Below, in pieces: positions 1-6,251 of a stretch of 14,711 nucleotides of DNA (positions are counted from its first letter, which is position 1; each line of letters begins with the position of its first letter). Under the pieces are notes generated by a model. It was not told the DNA's origin, did no database searches, and was given only the letters and a program-made list of their open reading frames with translations. This DNA comes from CAUPWF01 sp964367905 (GTDB lineage Bacteria > Bacillota > Clostridia > Lachnospirales > Lachnospiraceae). The position numbers and the translations under genes were made by a program. The stretch is from positions 1 through 14,711 of the forward strand of contig CAYIZP010000055.1 in the NCBI GenBank assembly GCA_964367905.1. Reading direction: 5' to 3'.

Positions 1-832
1 TCAAATACACATGAATGCATCCGCCATCATCCACTATAAACAAATAATTCTCTAACCCCTCTTTCCTCAACTCTGAATATAAATCCCATGCTTTTGTGAT
101 ATCGGCCTGTCCATGATCAGAAAAAATAATGCAATCAGCCTCGTCTCTCTTTCCGACTCTCTCTAAGCATGCTAATATTTTCCCTATCAATCCATCTACA
201 AACTTAATTGCAAATTTGGCTTTCGATGAACTACAGCCATAATAATGTTGCATCGTATCCACCGCGAGAAAATGTCCCATCAATACATCTATCTCCTTCT
301 TCTCCAATACATACTCCATGATTTGCTCTGTCAATTCATCTTGTAAAAAAACCGCATCTATAACCGTCGACCATTCCCCATATTTCTCTATTGGAAAATA
401 TGCAAGCTTTAATTCCTCAAAAAACCCCTCACTACACCCGCTCTCAAATTCCCCTTGGCTATAAAACTCTGGAATATTATACTTTATGCTTTTAGCTCCT
501 TGCGTTAATGGCCAGCAAATAGATGCAATCGTTTTGCCTTCTTTATTCATCACATCATAAAATGTTGGTATCTTAACAACTTCTTCTTTAGAAACCGCTT
601 CTTCCCAATAGCATCTTTCACCCTCCTCCCTAAACATATTCCCCTGCACTCCGTGTATATGAGGTAACTCCCCCGTAGACACTGTCGTATGGATCGGCCA
701 AGTCACACTTGGAAAAATTGTCTTCACTTCTTTCAGCATATGCCCATCCATAATCATCTTCTTTAAATTTGGCATCTCTTCTAAATTCAAGTCTTGAAAA
801 CTTAACCCATCTATCGATAATATAATTTTCAT
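1..832 (-). CDS. Type I phosphodiesterase / nucleotide pyrophosphatase (alkaline phosphatase superfamily), 3' end cut by window edge
   Basis: The open frame starts at ATG 832-830 and runs off the left edge without a stop, giving 277 residues. It has the metal-dependent phosphodiesterase signature. LSIDGLS near the N-terminus supplies metal ligand Asp8. The segment FPSVTWPIHTT (residues 40-50) holds the likely nucleophile Thr44 and is followed by the family pattern TGELPHIHG. Asp192 and His196 (AVDTMQH) and Asp239-His240 (SDHGQ) match the remaining metal ligands. There is no signal peptide, so the enzyme is probably cytoplasmic, unlike many exported family members. These enzymes hydrolyse phosphate mono- or diesters on nucleotides, lipids or phosphonates; the substrate cannot be read from sequence. 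A GAGGAG-type ribosome site lies just upstream. It is transcribed divergently from the HAD phosphatase gene. The family call is firm; the substrate and the missing C-terminus are unknown. Confidence 0.85.
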   Translation of the reverse strand, partial: MKIILSIDGLSFQDLNLEEMPNLKKMIMDGHMLKEVKTIFPSVTWPIHTTVSTGELPHIHGVQGNMFREEGERCYWEEAVSKEEVVKIPTFYDVMNKEGKTIASICWPLTQGAKSIKYNIPEFYSQGEFESGCSEGFFEELKLAYFPIEKYGEWSTVIDAVFLQDELTEQIMEYVLEKKEIDVLMGHFLAVDTMQHYYGCSSSKAKFAIKFVDGLIGKILACLERVGKRDEADCIIFSDHGQADITKAWDLYSELRKEGLENYLFIVDDGGCIHVYL

Positions 833-862
833 ATCTCTTTTCTCTCCTCTTTCAACGTTTTC

Positions 863-893
863 ATTTATTATATCCCTCTTTTTTTTGTCTTTA
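863..893 (-). promoter_or_regulatory. Candidate promoter for the phosphodiesterase gene
   Basis: Reading the minus strand, a perfect TATAAT lies about 33 bases upstream of the ATG at 832. About 17 bases further upstream is a weak -35 (TGTAAA). The -10 is convincing and the -35 is not. Coordinates are good to a base or two because the region contains a long T run. Confidence 0.4.
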
Positions 894-925
894 CATCAAA
901 TCCGTGTTAAGTTTGCTTTAAGTTT

Positions 926-953
926 TTGATATTCTGTTGCTATTTTCTATATT
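926..953 (+). promoter_or_regulatory. Candidate sigma-A promoter for the HAD phosphatase gene
   Basis: TTGATA at 926-931 and TATATT at 948-953 are separated by 16 bases. Each hexamer matches the sigma-A consensus at 5 of 6 positions. The predicted transcript start, near 960, lies about 35 bases before the ATG at 994. That start would exclude the TTG at 937 as a translation start. Confidence 0.55.
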
Positions 954-993
954 ATTTCCTAAAATACAGCTATATTTATGTGGAGGTTACAAT

Positions 994-1773
994 ATGAATA
1001 CTAATAGATGTTATATGATTGACTTAGACGGGACAATCTATCACCAAACAAAAATTATACCATTTGCGGAAGATTTTATAAAAATGCTTCAGAAACAGGA
1101 AATCCCTTTTTTATTTTTTACAAATAGCTCAGAAACGTGTAAACGTAGATTAAGAGAGAAACTGTCTCACATGGGGATAAAAGTTTCAGAAAAGCAAATA
1201 CTTACTGCGGGAGATGTTGCAATTGACTATGTAAAAAAAACAGCTACACAAGAACCACCCACTGTTCACGTACTAGGAAGCGAGGACTTAAAAGATACAT
1301 TCAACGATGCAAATATCCCACTAATTCAAGATAATAGTAAACGTGCAGATTATGTTGTAATCGGCTATGACCCATCACTCTGTATGAAGGATTTTGAGCT
1401 AGCCTGTACTCATGTCTTTCATGGAGCTACTTTGATTTCTACGAACCAAGACGAAACAATTCCAACACCACATGGCTTAATTCCCCACACAGGTGCAATT
1501 GTATCTTTTATAGAATGTGCAACGCAAAAAAAAGCTCTCAACATGGGAAAGCCTGAAGTTCATACACTATCTACTGTTTTGAAAAAATTAGGATGCAAGA
1601 AAAACCAATTGTGCATCATCGGAGATAATCTCAAAACTGATATTTTATTTGCCGAGCAACATGAGGTATACGCACATCTAGTCTTGACTGGACTTACCAC
1701 AAAACAAATGGTCGAGAATCAAATATTTCCACCTAACATCACTTGCATTAAAGACCTAGGCTCATTGCTATAG
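994..1773 (+). CDS. HAD-superfamily hydrolase, subfamily IIA (NagD-like phosphatase)
   Basis: This is a 259-residue protein of usual length for NagD-like sugar-phosphate or nucleotide phosphatases. HAD motif I is DLDGT, with nucleophile Asp10 and general acid Asp12. Motif II is FFTNSS (residues 41-46), motif III is the GKP with Lys186, and motif IV is GDNLKTD with Asp211 and Asp216. The segment between motifs II and III is the large C2-type cap typical of subfamily IIA. I chose ATG 994 because GGAGG at 982-986 sits 7 bases before it; the frame stays open back to a TTG at 937, but that lies within the candidate promoter. It is probably a cytoplasmic magnesium-dependent phosphatase with broad or housekeeping specificity. 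It stands alone, followed by a hairpin that overlaps its stop codon. The family is clear; the substrate is not. Confidence 0.88.
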   Translation: MNTNRCYMIDLDGTIYHQTKIIPFAEDFIKMLQKQEIPFLFFTNSSETCKRRLREKLSHMGIKVSEKQILTAGDVAIDYVKKTATQEPPTVHVLGSEDLKDTFNDANIPLIQDNSKRADYVVIGYDPSLCMKDFELACTHVFHGATLISTNQDETIPTPHGLIPHTGAIVSFIECATQKKALNMGKPEVHTLSTVLKKLGCKKNQLCIIGDNLKTDILFAEQHEVYAHLVLTGLTTKQMVENQIFPPNITCIKDLGSLL

Positions 1774-1783
1774 CCTAGGTCTT
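1751..1783 (+). terminator. Perfect 12-bp hairpin overlapping the HAD gene stop codon
   Basis: The arms AAGACCTAGGCT (1751-1762) and AGCCTAGGTCTT (1772-1783) pair perfectly around a 9-base loop. The stop codon TAG (1771-1773) spans the loop-stem junction. The following bases (CTCACTT) make only a poor T tract. This is therefore either a weak intrinsic terminator between the HAD gene and the antiporter operon or a 3' stabilising hairpin. Confidence 0.55.
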
Positions 1784-1823
1784 CTCACTTAAACCATCAT
1801 GTTGTCATAATATACACTTCTTA

Positions 1824-1853
1824 TTTACAGATTTGCCCTATCTCTGTTATAAT
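1824..1853 (+). promoter_or_regulatory. Strong candidate promoter of the Mrp-type antiporter operon
   Basis: TTTACA at 1824-1829 and a consensus TATAAT at 1848-1853 are separated by 18 bases. A TG one base upstream of the -10 (TGTTATAAT) makes it an extended -10 promoter. Transcription should start near 1860, about 33 bases before the mrpE start. It lies after the hairpin at 1751-1783, so it fits as the sole promoter of the seven-gene operon. Confidence 0.7.
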
Positions 1854-1892
1854 TGTACTAATAATTCTGATAAATGAAGGGAGGATTCGCCC

Positions 1893-2369
1893 ATGAAACT
1901 TCTTGTTTCTATTCTATTTCGTGCCTGTGCTGGTTCCATTATCATCTGTGTATTGATGGAGGCAGTTACTGTCCTCGGCGTTGTGTGCGGAGGAATTGCT
2001 GGACTTTTCTTCTCCTTTTTTGCCCATCGTATACAAGACCGCGGTCATCGTAACTTCTGGGGATTTTGGGCATTTCGATATTATGTTTTACTTTTTCGAG
2101 ATATCATATCCTCTACTTTTGCTGTTATCCGTAGCATCTTTTATAAAAAGCAACCTACAATTTCTATCTACAAAAATACTGCTCATGTTGGAGAACGTGG
2201 CAAGGTTCTAGTAGCTAATAGCATTACATTGACACCTGGTACCATTACACTAGAAGAGAGAGATGACCACTACACAATCCTAAGTTTAAACCATTCAGAT
2301 GGTGAGGATAATAGTCGACACATCTCCGAAACATTTGAAACTAGAATTCCTGAGACACTGCACAAATAA
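1893..2369 (+). CDS. mrpE: Na+/H+ antiporter subunit E (MrpE/MnhE/MbhA family)
   Basis: This 158-residue protein is the first gene of the antiporter operon. Two hydrophobic segments at about residues 5-42 are followed by a further hydrophobic stretch near 55-85 and a cytoplasmic C-terminal domain. The family signature NSITLTPGTITLE is at residues 109-121. MrpE is a small accessory subunit of the multi-subunit monovalent cation/proton antiporter; its homologue MbhA sits at the edge of the sodium-translocating half of the archaeal complex. A strong ribosome site (AAGGGAGG, 1877-1884) lies 8 bases before the ATG. Length and motif match the family well. Confidence 0.9.
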   Translation: MKLLVSILFRACAGSIIICVLMEAVTVLGVVCGGIAGLFFSFFAHRIQDRGHRNFWGFWAFRYYVLLFRDIISSTFAVIRSIFYKKQPTISIYKNTAHVGERGKVLVANSITLTPGTITLEERDDHYTILSLNHSDGEDNSRHISETFETRIPETLHK

Positions 2370-2401
2370 AATATTTGAAATAAATTTAGGAGGGCAAATT
2401 C

Positions 2402-2656
2402 ATGATTGTTTTTTCTATTATTTTTATCATACTATGTATCGCTATATGTTTCTTCCTATTGATTCGAAGTCGCGATGCATTTTCACGCTTATTATTCTTA
2501 GGTTTGTTATCCACTTTTATAATATGTTCCATTGTGTTGATTGCTGCTTTTACTGGAAAAGGGATGTATCTGGATGTTGCAATAACACTTGCGCTATTGA
2601 GCTTTATGGATGTGCAATTCTATGCTGTATATCTGCGACGAAAGGGGGATTTATAG
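2402..2656 (+). CDS. mrpF: Na+/H+ antiporter subunit F (MrpF/MnhF/MbhB family)
   Basis: This 84-residue protein has three predicted membrane helices (about 3-21, 30-50 and 57-76), the size and topology of MrpF. Arg24-Asp25 after the first helix corresponds to the conserved DR region. The third helix begins with YLDVAITLALLSF, the usual DVAL-type MrpF signature. Its ribosome site AGGAGGG (2388-2394) lies 7 bases before the ATG. It lies between mrpE and mrpG, as in mrp and mbh operons. It is thought to help form the sodium-conducting half of the complex, together with the MrpG, MrpB and MrpC type subunits. Confidence 0.88.
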   Translation: MIVFSIIFIILCIAICFFLLIRSRDAFSRLLFLGLLSTFIICSIVLIAAFTGKGMYLDVAITLALLSFMDVQFYAVYLRRKGDL

Positions 2657-2959
2657 ATGCTAGTTCTATCCAATATCTTGATTGTAATTTCACTCATTCT
2701 GATGACTTGTGGCATGATTGGACTGATTCGTGCCAGAGGATTTTACAGGCGACTATTGGTTTCTGCCCTAATTGATAGCATCGGCGTTTTGACACTTTTA
2801 TTAGGTCTGACACTTCGTGCACCGACTCTGTCATTTTCATTGAAAGTAATATTTCTGATGATTACCATATTTTTAATTGCGCCACTCATCACCCACAAAT
2901 TAGGGCGTTCTCCTTATATGTCTGGCCTAAAGCAAGAAACGGAGGACTCACATGGATAA
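2657..2959 (+). CDS. mrpG: Na+/H+ antiporter subunit G (MrpG/MnhG/MbhC family)
   Basis: This is a 100-residue protein with three membrane helices. The stretch GLIRARGFYRRLLVSA (residues 22-37) matches the conserved loop and second-helix start of the MnhG/PhaG family, where a G-x-x-R-x-x-D/G-F-x-x-R pattern is usual. The ATG directly follows the mrpF stop codon without a gap, and its ribosome site (AAAGGGGG, 2641-2648) lies inside the end of mrpF, which points to translational coupling. It overlaps the next gene by 8 bases. Its role is structural, in the sodium-translocating half of the antiporter. Confidence 0.88.
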   Translation: MLVLSNILIVISLILMTCGMIGLIRARGFYRRLLVSALIDSIGVLTLLLGLTLRAPTLSFSLKVIFLMITIFLIAPLITHKLGRSPYMSGLKQETEDSHG

Positions 2960-3509
2960 TATATTTTTGTACAGTATCTTAAGTTTCATGGTGATTGCTG
3001 CCATTTTGACCGTCATTACAGACAAACTGTTTACTGCCGTGGTTTATTCTGGTGTATTATCTGTGTTTACTGCTCTTTCCTATCTCTTATTAGGAGCACC
3101 AGATGTAGCCTTGGCCGAAGCAGTCATCGGTTCTACCTTGGCTACTGCAATTTTACTAGCAACGTTGAGAAAATATCGAATCTTTACAATTTACATTGTT
3201 GGCAAGCTAAAACATCCGCTTTCCTCTCAAGTCATACAAACCATATCGAAGACACTACAGGAGTCGGATATTGAACCCAACATCTTACATTCTCAGAGCG
3301 ATGCCCATTCCTTGTTTGCGCATCCCAACTGTGATTTAGTCGTAGAGCAAAACGGAGATAGTATCATCCTACATGGAGAAATGCATAGCCAGTATTTTTC
3401 TCATATTACAGAAGCCCTATCAGACGAAATTATAGCAAACACCGTATTGCTGGAAGATAGCATCAATGACAGTAGCATTCATTATAAAGGAGATGACGCA
3501 CTTGACTAG
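2952..3509 (+). CDS. MbhD-like subunit (DUF4040, equivalent to part of the MrpA C-terminus) with an extra soluble C-terminal domain
   Basis: Residues 1-85 contain three membrane helices. The conserved motif LGAPDVALAEAVIG (residues 47-60, with Asp51 and Glu56) is typical of the DUF4040/MbhD domain, which in Bacillus Mrp systems is part of the C-terminal extension of MrpA. Here it is a separate gene, as in archaeal mbh operons. A single-domain MbhD is about 90-100 residues, whereas this protein is 185. Residues 88-185 form a hydrophilic, acidic tail (for example HPNCDLVVEQ near 124-133 and ALSDEIIANTV near 155-165) that looks like a small mixed alpha/beta domain. I cannot assign that domain. 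Gene overlaps of 8 bases on each side place it firmly inside the operon. The DUF4040 part is confident. Confidence 0.85.
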   Translation: MDNIFLYSILSFMVIAAILTVITDKLFTAVVYSGVLSVFTALSYLLLGAPDVALAEAVIGSTLATAILLATLRKYRIFTIYIVGKLKHPLSSQVIQTISKTLQESDIEPNILHSQSDAHSLFAHPNCDLVVEQNGDSIILHGEMHSQYFSHITEALSDEIIANTVLLEDSINDSSIHYKGDDALD

Positions 3510-4227
3510 AAAACTGACCCTGAATCGAAAAATTATCAGTTTCCTCTTTATCTTAGCCTTAGGCTCTGCCTTTTTTATCGTGTACTTTGCCCAAGGGAAC
3601 GCTAGCAGCTCACCTCTTGCACGGGAGATCTTTGCTCGCGGAATTCTAGAGACAACTGCTAACAACTTAGTAGCTGCAGTCTATCTGAACTACCGCTTGT
3701 TTGACACCTTGCTAGAAGCCTTGCTGCTTCTCGTGTCTGTGATTGGAGTATCGCAATTTGCAACCCTTTCTAGCACGGAAAAACAGCATCCAAATCGTAG
3801 TATTCGTCCAATACCGCGAGGATTGAATTCATCACGAATTATGATTGGTTCACTCATTCCTGTTTACATGTTAATTTCTCTCTTTGGTACCTATGTCATC
3901 ATTACTGGAATGGATGGTCCTGGAGGCGGATTCCAAGGAGGTGCAATCTTAGCCGCAATCGTAATCAGTACGCATTTTGCTGAGGGGCGGCAGTTAATCT
4001 CTATTTATGCTGCAACCATTGCCGAAAAATCCATGTATGTACTAATACTTGCCACTGGAATCACATTTCTAGTTACATCCACAAATTGGTCATACGAACA
4101 CCATCGCTTCTATTTATTACTGATTAATATTTTAATTGGTCTAAAAGTATGCGCTGGTTTATCACTTATATATCTACACTTTATGTCACTTGGATCGGAG
4201 GAGACAGATGAATTTAAACATCGTTGA
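3502..4227 (+). CDS. mrpB: MbhE-MrpB fusion subunit of the cation/proton antiporter
   Basis: This 241-residue protein has two domains. Residues 1-90 match the MbhE-like segment found at the extreme C-terminus of MrpA; NLVAAVYLNYRLFDTLLE (55-72) is the conserved part, with Glu72. Residues 110-235 are an MnhB/MrpB domain with four membrane helices and the diagnostic motif GPGGGFQGGA (139-148). In Pyrococcus mbh operons these are two genes (mbhE and mbhF), and in Bacillus the first half belongs to mrpA. I chose the TTG at 3502 because AAAGGAG (3486-3492) lies 9 bases before it. The in-frame ATG at 3493 touches the ribosome site, and the ATG at 3466 would overlap the previous gene by 44 bases. 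It overlaps the preceding gene by 8 bases and mrpC by 20. Confidence 0.85.
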   Translation: MTRKLTLNRKIISFLFILALGSAFFIVYFAQGNASSSPLAREIFARGILETTANNLVAAVYLNYRLFDTLLEALLLLVSVIGVSQFATLSSTEKQHPNRSIRPIPRGLNSSRIMIGSLIPVYMLISLFGTYVIITGMDGPGGGFQGGAILAAIVISTHFAEGRQLISIYAATIAEKSMYVLILATGITFLVTSTNWSYEHHRFYLLLINILIGLKVCAGLSLIYLHFMSLGSEETDEFKHR

Positions 4228-4567
4228 AATTGTTGGTTTATTATTATTTCTAATTGGGTTTTACGGATTGATTGCGCGACGCAATGTCATCAAGTCCATT
4301 CTATCTCTCGGAATCATGGATATCGGAATTATTACCTTCTTTCTGGGAATCCGTTATCAATCAGGGATGCAGCCTCCTATCGGAGTAGAAGCCACACAGG
4401 AACTCGCTGCTGACCCTATTCCACAGGCACTAATGATTACAGCAATTATTATAGGAGTAGCGGTAACCGCTGTTGCACTTATGATGTTTTCTGCTCTCTA
4501 CCATCGCTATGGTTCAACAAACTGGAAGAAGGTTCATGAAATACGCAAGGAGGAACAAGAAGACTAA
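4208..4567 (+). CDS. mrpC: Na+/H+ antiporter subunit C (MrpC/MnhC/MbhG family, NuoK-like)
   Basis: This 119-residue protein has three membrane helices and is homologous to NuoK of complex I. The segment DPIPQALMITAIIIGVAVTA (residues 71-90) is the hallmark of MrpC. Start choice: ATG 4208 is preceded by GGAGG (4197-4201) at 6 bases, whereas an in-frame TTG at 4190 has no proper ribosome site. It overlaps the previous gene by 20 bases, and its TAA overlaps the mrpD ATG by one base (TAATG). It sits between the MrpD proton module and the remaining small subunits. Confidence 0.92.
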   Translation: MNLNIVEIVGLLLFLIGFYGLIARRNVIKSILSLGIMDIGIITFFLGIRYQSGMQPPIGVEATQELAADPIPQALMITAIIIGVAVTAVALMMFSALYHRYGSTNWKKVHEIRKEEQED

Positions 4568-6159
4568 TGGAATTATACTTAATAATCGTACTCCCAATCC
4601 TAACATCCTTATTTCTATATCTGCTTCCTAGTAAGATAACCACTACCTTATCTGCACTTGTCTATGTGGCTGTCTTTATCTTTACGTTGCAGATATTTTA
4701 TCGTGTTCGTTTCTTAGGCGAAACACTCTCTACGAATACTGGAAATGAATTCTTAGGTATCACACTCTACTGCGACCACACAGCCAGTGTCTTCTTGGTA
4801 CTTGTTTCCTTTTTATTTCTATGCATGTTTTTATATACTAGCGTTCGAGAGCGAACCAACAAGCTTTTTTCCTTTTTATTTACCGTCTTAGAGGGATTGG
4901 TTATGCTTATCTTCCTCTCTCAGGATCTCTTCAATATCTATGTAGCAATTGAAGTGTCTGCCATTGTATGCGGTATTCTCATCATGTTTAAGCACGAAAG
5001 TCGTTCCATCTACGATGGATTGGTCTATCTGCTGATCAATATTGTAGGGATGCTCTTCTTCCTTCTTGGAATCGGTATGATTTACCGTCAATTAGGAGTA
5101 CTTGACCTAGAAGGAATTGCGGCAGCGATACATACCAGAAATCCTGAAGAGCTGACATTAGCATTCGCACTACTCATGACTGGAACCTTGCTAAAATGTG
5201 CCATCTTCCCAATGCATTTCTGGCTCCCCCTCGCTCATGGCACACCAGGCGCACCAACTGCTGTATCGGCAATTCTATCTGGAATCTATGTAAAAAGCGG
5301 AATTTATCTTTTTATGAGAATGAAAGAAATCTTCCAGGATGTATTCCCTATATCAGAATTGTTCTTCTGGCTTGGAGTCATCACCGCTCTCGCTGGAATT
5401 ATCATGCTACTCTGTCAAAATGATATCAAGCTAATCCTTGCTTATAGTACAATTTCTCAAATAGGTTTGATTATAGCTGGTCTAGCAACTGAGGACGCAA
5501 CAGTAGAAGCTGGTGCCGTTCTTCACATCATTTGTCATGCAATCTTCAAATCATTATTGTTCCTTGCTGCTGGAGTTTTAATCGGCAAATACAAAACACG
5601 TAATATCTATAAAATGGAAGGAGTCATGAGAAGTCTCCCCCTTACTGGAATAGCCATTGTATCTGGCATCCTCGGAATTACAGGTGCTCCATTTTTCAAT
5701 GGCAGTATCTCCAAGTACTTTCTAGCACAAAATGAAGCACTTTTCGTAAATGTTATTTTTACAATCATTAACTTTGGAACAATTCTTGCATTTACAAAAT
5801 TTGCTCGTATATTATTTGGAAGGAAACAAAATTTCGACTATAGATATGATTTTCTTTCCACAGCAGTGGTATTAGCACTGAGTGCACTCTGCTTACTCAG
5901 TGGTATTTTTGCTGAACCATTCCTACAATTTGTGCTAGGATTAAGTTTAGATATCGGTTTTAGCGGCTACATTGGAAAGACCATAATATGGGCTGGCAGC
6001 TTCTTGGCTTCCATACTTCTATATCGAACGATATTGAGCAAAAACCAGAAACTCAAGTCTGGTATTAGTTTTACTCTAGACTTCAATAATATTGTATTCT
6101 GTATTGGGGGAAGTTTTATGGTTATCTTGATCTACACTTTCTTTTCCGTGACAGGATGA
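4567..6159 (+). CDS. mrpD: Na+/H+ antiporter subunit D (MrpD/MnhD/MbhH family, NuoN/NuoM-like proton channel)
   Basis: This 530-residue protein with about 14 membrane helices belongs to the proton-pumping family of complex I antiporter-like subunits. Key charged residues are in place: Glu129 (VAIEVSAI) in the fifth-helix region, Lys210 (GTLLKCAIFP), the broken-helix segment HFWLPLAHGTPGAPTAVSA (217-235), Lys243 (YVKSG), and His320, His324 and Lys328 in the second half. It should carry the proton path of the antiporter. In classical Mrp this subunit works beside a second NuoL-like subunit, MrpA, which is missing from this operon. The start overlaps the mrpC stop (TAATG). No T-tailed terminator is visible after it, and an MFS gene follows 92 bases later. 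Confidence 0.93.
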   Translation: MELYLIIVLPILTSLFLYLLPSKITTTLSALVYVAVFIFTLQIFYRVRFLGETLSTNTGNEFLGITLYCDHTASVFLVLVSFLFLCMFLYTSVRERTNKLFSFLFTVLEGLVMLIFLSQDLFNIYVAIEVSAIVCGILIMFKHESRSIYDGLVYLLINIVGMLFFLLGIGMIYRQLGVLDLEGIAAAIHTRNPEELTLAFALLMTGTLLKCAIFPMHFWLPLAHGTPGAPTAVSAILSGIYVKSGIYLFMRMKEIFQDVFPISELFFWLGVITALAGIIMLLCQNDIKLILAYSTISQIGLIIAGLATEDATVEAGAVLHIICHAIFKSLLFLAAGVLIGKYKTRNIYKMEGVMRSLPLTGIAIVSGILGITGAPFFNGSISKYFLAQNEALFVNVIFTIINFGTILAFTKFARILFGRKQNFDYRYDFLSTAVVLALSALCLLSGIFAEPFLQFVLGLSLDIGFSGYIGKTIIWAGSFLASILLYRTILSKNQKLKSGISFTLDFNNIVFCIGGSFMVILIYTFFSVTG

Positions 6160-6181
6160 CAGGATTCTAGCCGAAAGATCA

Positions 6182-6210
6182 TTGCATAATCATCTCTATT
6201 TTGATAAGAT
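6182..6210 (+). promoter_or_regulatory. Weak candidate promoter upstream of the MFS gene
   Basis: TTGCAT (6182-6187) and TAAGAT (6205-6210) are 17 bases apart, about 40 bases before the MFS start. The hexamers match the consensus at only 3 and 4 positions of 6. A short imperfect dyad (ATCTCT ... AGAGAT, about 6192-6219) overlaps it. The MFS gene may equally be read through from the antiporter operon. Confidence 0.3.
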
Positions 6211-6251
6211 ATGAGAGATAAAAACAAGGAAAAGAAAGAGGATGATATATA

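Noticed and set aside
937..993. Longer HAD phosphatase starting at TTG 937
   Set aside because: The TTG has no ribosome site and lies inside a good promoter candidate; ATG 994 has GGAGG at 7 bases and places the DLDGT motif at the usual N-terminal position.
2299..2775. A 158-codon open frame across mrpE, mrpF and mrpG on the same strand
   Set aside because: It is a frame-shadow: it overlaps three clear antiporter genes, is full of Cys, His and Tyr without pattern, and has no ribosome site.
3466..3501. Earlier ATG starts (3466, 3493) for the MbhE-MrpB fusion
   Set aside because: ATG 3466 has no ribosome site and overlaps the previous gene by 44 bases; ATG 3493 abuts the AAAGGAG site with no spacing. 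TTG 3502 has 9 bases of spacing.
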